A DNA stretch of 64,000 nt, taken from Flavobacterium amnicola. Lineage in GTDB: Bacteria; Bacteroidota; Bacteroidia; Flavobacteriales; Flavobacteriaceae. Both the position numbers and the translations under genes were made by a program. Positions 60,801 through 64,000 of the stretch are shown piece after piece. The notes under the pieces were generated by a model. That model did no database searches, had not been told where the DNA came from, and saw nothing but the letters and a program-made list of their open reading frames with translations. Each line of letters opens with the position of its first letter. Position 1 is the first letter of the stretch. The stretch is taken from positions 682,001-746,000 of the forward strand of contig NZ_SBKO01000001.1 in NCBI RefSeq assembly GCF_004122165.1, in the 5' to 3' direction.

Positions 60801-63800
60801 CACTTGTTGGTGCCATTGGAGCTGGACCATTCCAATTTGGAATTGTAAACTTAACGGCTTTCCCTTGGTCTAGTTCTTTTGCAAATGCTAGTAACCCACC
60901 TTTCCAACATCAATTTACAGGATTGGCTCCGGGTACTTTCTATACTATTGTGGTTAGAGATTTAACAACTGGTTGTTATTATTTTGAAGCTGTTAACACT
61001 GCAACACCTACAAACTCGACATTAAATCCTACTTATACACCTAACAATGTAACCTGTAGAGGTGCTAATGATGGATCGATAACGATTACTGGAATTTCAG
61101 GTATTCATCCGAGTACTACATCAATTCAATATACCATCAATTATTCACCATCAAATGTGCCAATTGGACCAGCTCCAACCGGAACTATTGTTTTACCAGC
61201 GGTATTTCCAATTACAATTGGAGGTGCATTAACGCCAGGTACTTATAATATACATTTTACGGAAATTGGTGGCCCAGCAATTTCAGGTTGTGGTATTACC
61301 ACAGCACCTTTTGTGATTTCACAATCGGCAACAGTATTAGCTTTAACTGCTACGACTACACCTGACAATTGTAATGTAAATGCAGGTGTTATTACAGCCG
61401 TAGCTTCTGGTGGAACAGCGCCATATACGTATCAATATTTAGTGTGTGGAACTCCAGCACCTACTGCTAGTTCTTTAGGTTGGCTACCTTCCAATACTTT
61501 TAATGCAGAAAGCGGATGTTATGATGTTTATGTGAAAGATGCCTTTGGATGTATTCGTACTGTAACAGTAAACATTGCTTTAGATCCTACACCAGTCGTT
61601 GCCGCATCTGTGGTTAACGCTTGTGCTACACAAAATAATTTTGCAATCAATGTGACTTTACCTACAGCAGGTATCGCTCCATACTCTTTCAGTATTGATG
61701 GTGGTGCTTATCAAGTAAGAATACCTCCATTTACAATCTCAGGATTATCATCTGGAACACATACCGTTCAAGTTAGAGATAACAATGGTTGTGGTAATTT
61801 AGTAAGTGTAACTATTTTAGCGCCTTTAAGTGCCTCTGGTACCTTTACTACGCAACCAACATGTAGAAATGCCGATGGTACAATTACCGTTGTTGCTACT
61901 GGAGGTTCAGGAAATTACACCTACACTTTAGCGCCAACTACAAATGCCACTGGTGTATTTACAGGAATAGCTCCGGGAACGTATACTGTTACAATTACTG
62001 ATACGACTACAACTTGTACGACTACAGCAACAGTTACTTTGGTAGCACCAATTGATCCAACTTTCACGGCAACAAGTACTCCACCGTCATGTAATGGTGG
62101 ATCAAATGGTTCTTTAGTTGTTAATTTAACAGGTGCTAATGTAGATCCTGTTTATACTTATCAAATTATTGCTCCTATTGGATTTGCTACTGGCCCTCAA
62201 ACATCGAATGTCTTTAATGGACTTCCAGCCGGTCCTTACACAATCCAAGTAAATTCTGGTAGAGGATGTTTTGCAACACAAATATTCAATATTGGCCAAC
62301 CTCCTGTAGTAAACGTACCAGCACCTGCTGTGACGCAATTTGCATGTAACGCAGGAACCAATTCATTTAATTTAGCCACAATTACTGTGAATGGTGTAAC
62401 TGGAGGTACCGGAACGTATACTATTTATGAATTTGTTCTTGGCGGAACCGTTGTTCAGTCGGGATCAAGTAATGTATACAGTACGGCAAATACTGCTGGA
62501 GGAACTTATACCGTTAACGTATATGATACCAATGGATGTTTAGGTTCAACAACAGCTGTTATTAATCCATTTATTAGTATATCTAATCCAGTGGTGACTG
62601 TTGTAAACCCAATAACTTGTACGACTTTAGAAAATATTACCGTATCGGTTACAACTACTGGTGGACCAGCTCCAGTTTACAATTACACAATTAATTCAAT
62701 TCCACCTGGGTTTACGCAAAGTAACACTACTGGAATTTTTAACGGGTTACCTATCGGAGATTATTTAATCACCATCACGAATCCTGTTACGAATTGTAGT
62801 GTTGAAATCATCCATTACGTATTTGATCCTAATACTTTTGATATCAATACATCATTAATTACGAATGTAAGTTGTGTTGGAGGGAATAATGGAAGTGTAA
62901 ACTTAACTTTTGTAGACAATCAATTATCACCTACAAATGATGCAGGACCTTTTAATTATGTAGTTACCAATACAACAACACCTTTAGTTATTGCTGGTTC
63001 TAGCGCTACTGCTGGACCTACATTAATATCTGGTTTAACAGCAGGTTTGTATACAGTTACGGCAACTTTGGTGAATTCTCCAAGATGTACAGTAACCACA
63101 AACTTTATTATTCTTGAACCTAGCCAAGTATTAGATATAACAGCAACTCAAACACCATTAACATGTGCTCCGGGTAATGATGCTTCTATTACTGTTGTTG
63201 CTACAGGTGGATGGGGATCATATTCTTATACACTTAATCCTGGTGCAGTTACAAATACAACAGGGGTATTTACAGGCTTAACCGGTACCATCAATTATAC
63301 CATTACGGTAACTGACGCATTAGGTTGTCAAGACTTTGTAAATGTTACCATAACACGACCTGCTCAAATTACGGCAAATCCAATTGCTAATGTACAGTTG
63401 ACTTGTTTTGGAGTAAATAATGGATCTGTTACGGTTACTGGAGTAACCGGTGGTCAAAATAGTCCTACCGATTATGTGTATACGTTAACCTATCCTGACG
63501 GAAGTGTTTCTGGTCCTCAGGCATCGCCTACCTTTAACAATTTAAGTCCAGGAAATTACTCTGTAGTAATTAATGATCCGTTCAATTGTTTGTCAGCTCC
63601 GATACCATTTACGGTATTGCCAGCGACACAAATTATAGCGACACTTACCAAAGTACCTAATTCACAAGTGTGTGATACAAGTCAAGAGCAATTGTTATTG
63701 ACTGCTTCAGGCGGAACAGGAGTATTCTTCTATAGTTTATCACAAGCTGGACCGTGGCTTCCATTGTTGCCTAATCCTTTAAACTTAGGATTATTGCCAG

Positions 63801-64000
63801 CAGGACCTCATACATATTATGTAAGAGATTCTAATAACTGTACTGCAGTGGTTTCAAACACTGTTGTAATTGATACTTTAGATCCATTAACATTAGCGAT
63901 ATTACCTATTACCGATTTTGTTTTAGATTGTAGTTATGATGTTGGAACTATCTATGCGCAAGCTACTGGTGGAGAAGGTGCTTATACCTATACTCTATTG
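54842..64000 (+). CDS. sprB: SprB-type giant gliding adhesin, N-terminal 3053 codons (runs off window)
   Basis: The frame opens MRLKPYLMSLVLLVCTLNAFAQ (signal peptide) and stays open to base 64000, so at least 3053 residues. SprB of Flavobacterium johnsoniae is about 6500 residues. Residues about 23-365 form a unique N-terminal adhesin region (YAALYWSATYRTGD, GGWILFIVYEDPRLPGKF). About 370-520 is a DUF11-like beta domain (EIIEPDILLTKEVEN). About 555-605 is PKD-like. From about 823 onward run SprB repeats of 70-100 residues with the pattern C..G..I.V..SGGTPPY.Y, GTYTITV.D...C. They are interrupted at about 1225-1440 by a jelly-roll-like domain (LLNEDFGIGNDTTSPG ... VVIDDINVF). About two dozen repeats are visible by eye. 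Exported by the type IX system, such adhesins move along the cell surface during gliding. Confidence 0.85.
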   Translation, partial: MRLKPYLMSLVLLVCTLNAFAQIADPFAPPRYNQRLKGDILQFGNNILSAHPSNAYNTVGNPSTANDQTNMVYVDIDGDPTTFSSSSANLQVPNTSRDCYRISYAALYWSATYRTGDRSQLHQVKFKTPGSANYTDITGTLVYDEGVGNLLGNSCDPYAAYADVTSLITPTNAEGVYTVANVRASLGDNDADNDGNVDCPGGNAGGWILFIVYEDPRLPGKFITTFDGFAGINGTNSLTIPVNGFNTIPTGNVNAKLAFAALEGDNKITGDALDIRGLQGNPPFSTMGGGIRPTNNFFNSSFTDVSGNQSGRNPNSQNALGFDSGITDVANPANSVLGNNETNAEVRLRTSGDQYYLFFLGFSVEIIEPDILLTKEVENIAGQPIGNSNVTMCQELNYVIGFDNIGNDDAEGVDSQPAPYGNAYILIRDVLPINTTLVSVDVSNVPGTIVVPNPGNPRDLSIYVPRQYVTANESHHEIIIRVRVACTCEELTTACSNLILNQAFITYQGVVSNIVISNDPSSATFNLNCNSGSSDATNFLVGIDSCVYNTDVIICGTNATLTAGSGFDNYVWTGPAGATFVPNNTSQTVTVNMLGTYTVNGTDAVCRPIVQTFNVIQFGAGLTNPIIPYDENPTPVICTDNGERLPYIFLCGSGDSQLLQTNITNATNVQWFLYNPALAGCGPYPATNCPVTNAACWTNQVGTGSNYTVTAAGMYSVVFTFPGGCTRTFYFNVYQNLLDPQIVKEDIICGSPGSITVTNVSGSGYEYQLLNGAVVVFPWQPSNIFTPINTAGTYTVQVRPTTFSGGCVFTVPNIGIQVLDVTVTTIVTQPLCFGEQGAINIQITGVPGQYYYTLHQGTIAGPVVGSVGPTNATFNVFSNLTPGQTYTWETHTDDGCSRTGTFTINNPPQLVVNSAITVPLTSCTDGEITVNVSGGTPPYFYYVNSLPPAPFTTSNVIPVTTPGTYTITVYDSNNCFASTQQIITLTPPPTFTVSSTNILCYGTNSGTITFNVTNANGNALMYSIDGGVTWQSNPVFTNVPPGAYSAVVQYTFGTAVCTSVPQNITITEPAQALTASGGVAAVACDSNGGNGIVRITNVQGGTPYPAPNPYQYNFGSGYQNSNQANLPPGTYTISVRDANLCEFFMTVTLDPIPAPPTINVGAPTFNCNGSATSTVTVNNGASSYTYTYSINPPLVPPHDPNSNVFQNVQCGNSVVTVNYTLVSPPTFSNLLNEDFGIGNDTTSPGINPAYCFERQINNPAIYCKTGPQINDGDYSVTKRILFPFGAWYPFLDHTTNGTNPNARFLAINIGGVAGVGGILYSKPITDIIPNQDIRVSLWAANLLRIDPSNTQSPPDLTIQLVRDLGLPTETIIAASNTGNIPKSNAWINYQLTLNPGPNTSLSFVIRSNIAVTSGNDVVIDDINVFQLPVACLTTRNFPINIPCNQAFTAQVTGHRDVSCAGANDATITVAAQNFNTTNGFQVSMDNGATWVTYFTSPQTIPVPAAYPGFVLIRYDAAPGNAACSFNLPQTIITPTPLTLSAVNTAVTCLAGATITATAGGGTPAYQYQLTTSLGAVVVAYQSSNVFTNIPAGSYIVTVRDFNLCTRTFPISFVGPTTPILTLSPTSDFCFDSGNQATLVVTASNGVAPYSFSINGSAYVPSNTPVNSHTFSNLVPGTYTISVTDSFGCTNTAVFTQTINPQLTVNTVLTKDFDCTASPNAVITGTIAGGYPGYTYAVSYNSGAFVNLGAVAGSSFTYSIPTANPGTYQFQITDTRGCTVLSTITTINALSIPVLTINPLAQNLACFGDSTGSVTWSVAGGTPVFTINILNNTTGINYGTQTSGLPAGNYTATVTDSKSCTDTENFVITQPAQLTFTPAITPITCNPVGGYTLGQICANAVTGGTAPFTYTLVDLTGGTANQVFGPTAATTHCFTGVDFGIYDIFVTDANGCTFVRPNQVMSNPPSDLTFVVSPTIPSCAAGATIDVTLVGAIGAGPFQFGIVNLTAFPWSSSFANASNPPFQHQFTGLAPGTFYTIVVRDLTTGCYYFEAVNTATPTNSTLNPTYTPNNVTCRGANDGSITITGISGIHPSTTSIQYTINYSPSNVPIGPAPTGTIVLPAVFPITIGGALTPGTYNIHFTEIGGPAISGCGITTAPFVISQSATVLALTATTTPDNCNVNAGVITAVASGGTAPYTYQYLVCGTPAPTASSLGWLPSNTFNAESGCYDVYVKDAFGCIRTVTVNIALDPTPVVAASVVNACATQNNFAINVTLPTAGIAPYSFSIDGGAYQVRIPPFTISGLSSGTHTVQVRDNNGCGNLVSVTILAPLSASGTFTTQPTCRNADGTITVVATGGSGNYTYTLAPTTNATGVFTGIAPGTYTVTITDTTTTCTTTATVTLVAPIDPTFTATSTPPSCNGGSNGSLVVNLTGANVDPVYTYQIIAPIGFATGPQTSNVFNGLPAGPYTIQVNSGRGCFATQIFNIGQPPVVNVPAPAVTQFACNAGTNSFNLATITVNGVTGGTGTYTIYEFVLGGTVVQSGSSNVYSTANTAGGTYTVNVYDTNGCLGSTTAVINPFISISNPVVTVVNPITCTTLENITVSVTTTGGPAPVYNYTINSIPPGFTQSNTTGIFNGLPIGDYLITITNPVTNCSVEIIHYVFDPNTFDINTSLITNVSCVGGNNGSVNLTFVDNQLSPTNDAGPFNYVVTNTTTPLVIAGSSATAGPTLISGLTAGLYTVTATLVNSPRCTVTTNFIILEPSQVLDITATQTPLTCAPGNDASITVVATGGWGSYSYTLNPGAVTNTTGVFTGLTGTINYTITVTDALGCQDFVNVTITRPAQITANPIANVQLTCFGVNNGSVTVTGVTGGQNSPTDYVYTLTYPDGSVSGPQASPTFNNLSPGNYSVVINDPFNCLSAPIPFTVLPATQIIATLTKVPNSQVCDTSQEQLLLTASGGTGVFFYSLSQAGPWLPLLPNPLNLGLLPAGPHTYYVRDSNNCTAVVSNTVVIDTLDPLTLAILPITDFVLDCSYDVGTIYAQATGGEGAYTYTLL

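Overview
The window reads as a chromosomal segment of a gliding member of the Flavobacteriaceae, most likely Flavobacterium or a close relative. The evidence is the low G+C content, Bacteroidota promoters (TTG / TAnnTTTG), near-absence of Shine-Dalgarno sequences, a GlnRS, DUF1294, DUF4175 and GIN-domain (DUF2807) proteins, and a sprC-sprD-sprB gliding adhesin cluster at the right end. It looks origin-proximal: four perfect ParB-binding parS sites lie just upstream of mnmG, and a 765-bp non-coding AT-rich gap between rpiB and rnr, where the prevailing gene direction switches, is a candidate oriC.

Layout. 1-3.1 kb: dTDP-rhamnose genes rfbD (truncated by the window edge) and rfbC behind a conserved gene of unknown function. 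3.1-10.3 kb: an AT-rich accessory block on which most of the novelty centres. It holds a secreted subtilisin-like protease with a G8 tract, an unannotated 51-codon GG-leader-type peptide gene, a TPR/membrane/AraC regulator, and divergent genes for secreted or lipidated proteins of unknown function. Two promoters in this block, one in front of the peptide and one in front of a Cys-rich secreted protein, carry the same 22-bp palindrome at exactly the same distance from the -7 element. They therefore appear to form one regulon, probably controlled by the AraC-type protein encoded between them. 10.5-23 kb: housekeeping genes, mostly on the minus strand (GH3-like, tatA, tex, TRIC channel, pyruvate carboxylase, CDF transporter, rpiB). 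23.8-36.2 kb: rnr, two GIN paralogues, a LysE transporter, a GldM-C-like protein, tRNA-Cys, folB, glnS, an SPFH protein, an outer-membrane barrel, gltX and an AlkB-type oxygenase. 36.3-48.1 kb: DUF4175, ybeY, the parS cluster, mnmG, a methyltransferase, an OmpH/Skp-like lipoprotein, a Pif1-like helicase, DoxX and holB. 48.4-64 kb: the gliding/adhesin operon, ending in the first 3053 codons of a giant SprB-type adhesin that runs off the window.

Several starts were moved downstream to fit signal peptides or family N-termini (S8 protease, tex, DUF1294, second GIN gene, GldM-C-like, folB, SPFH, OmpH, helicase, holB, sprC). tatA (56 aa), the 51-aa peptide, tRNA-Cys and the two window-edge genes were recovered by direct reading. 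All functional calls come from motif recognition by eye; no database search was possible.
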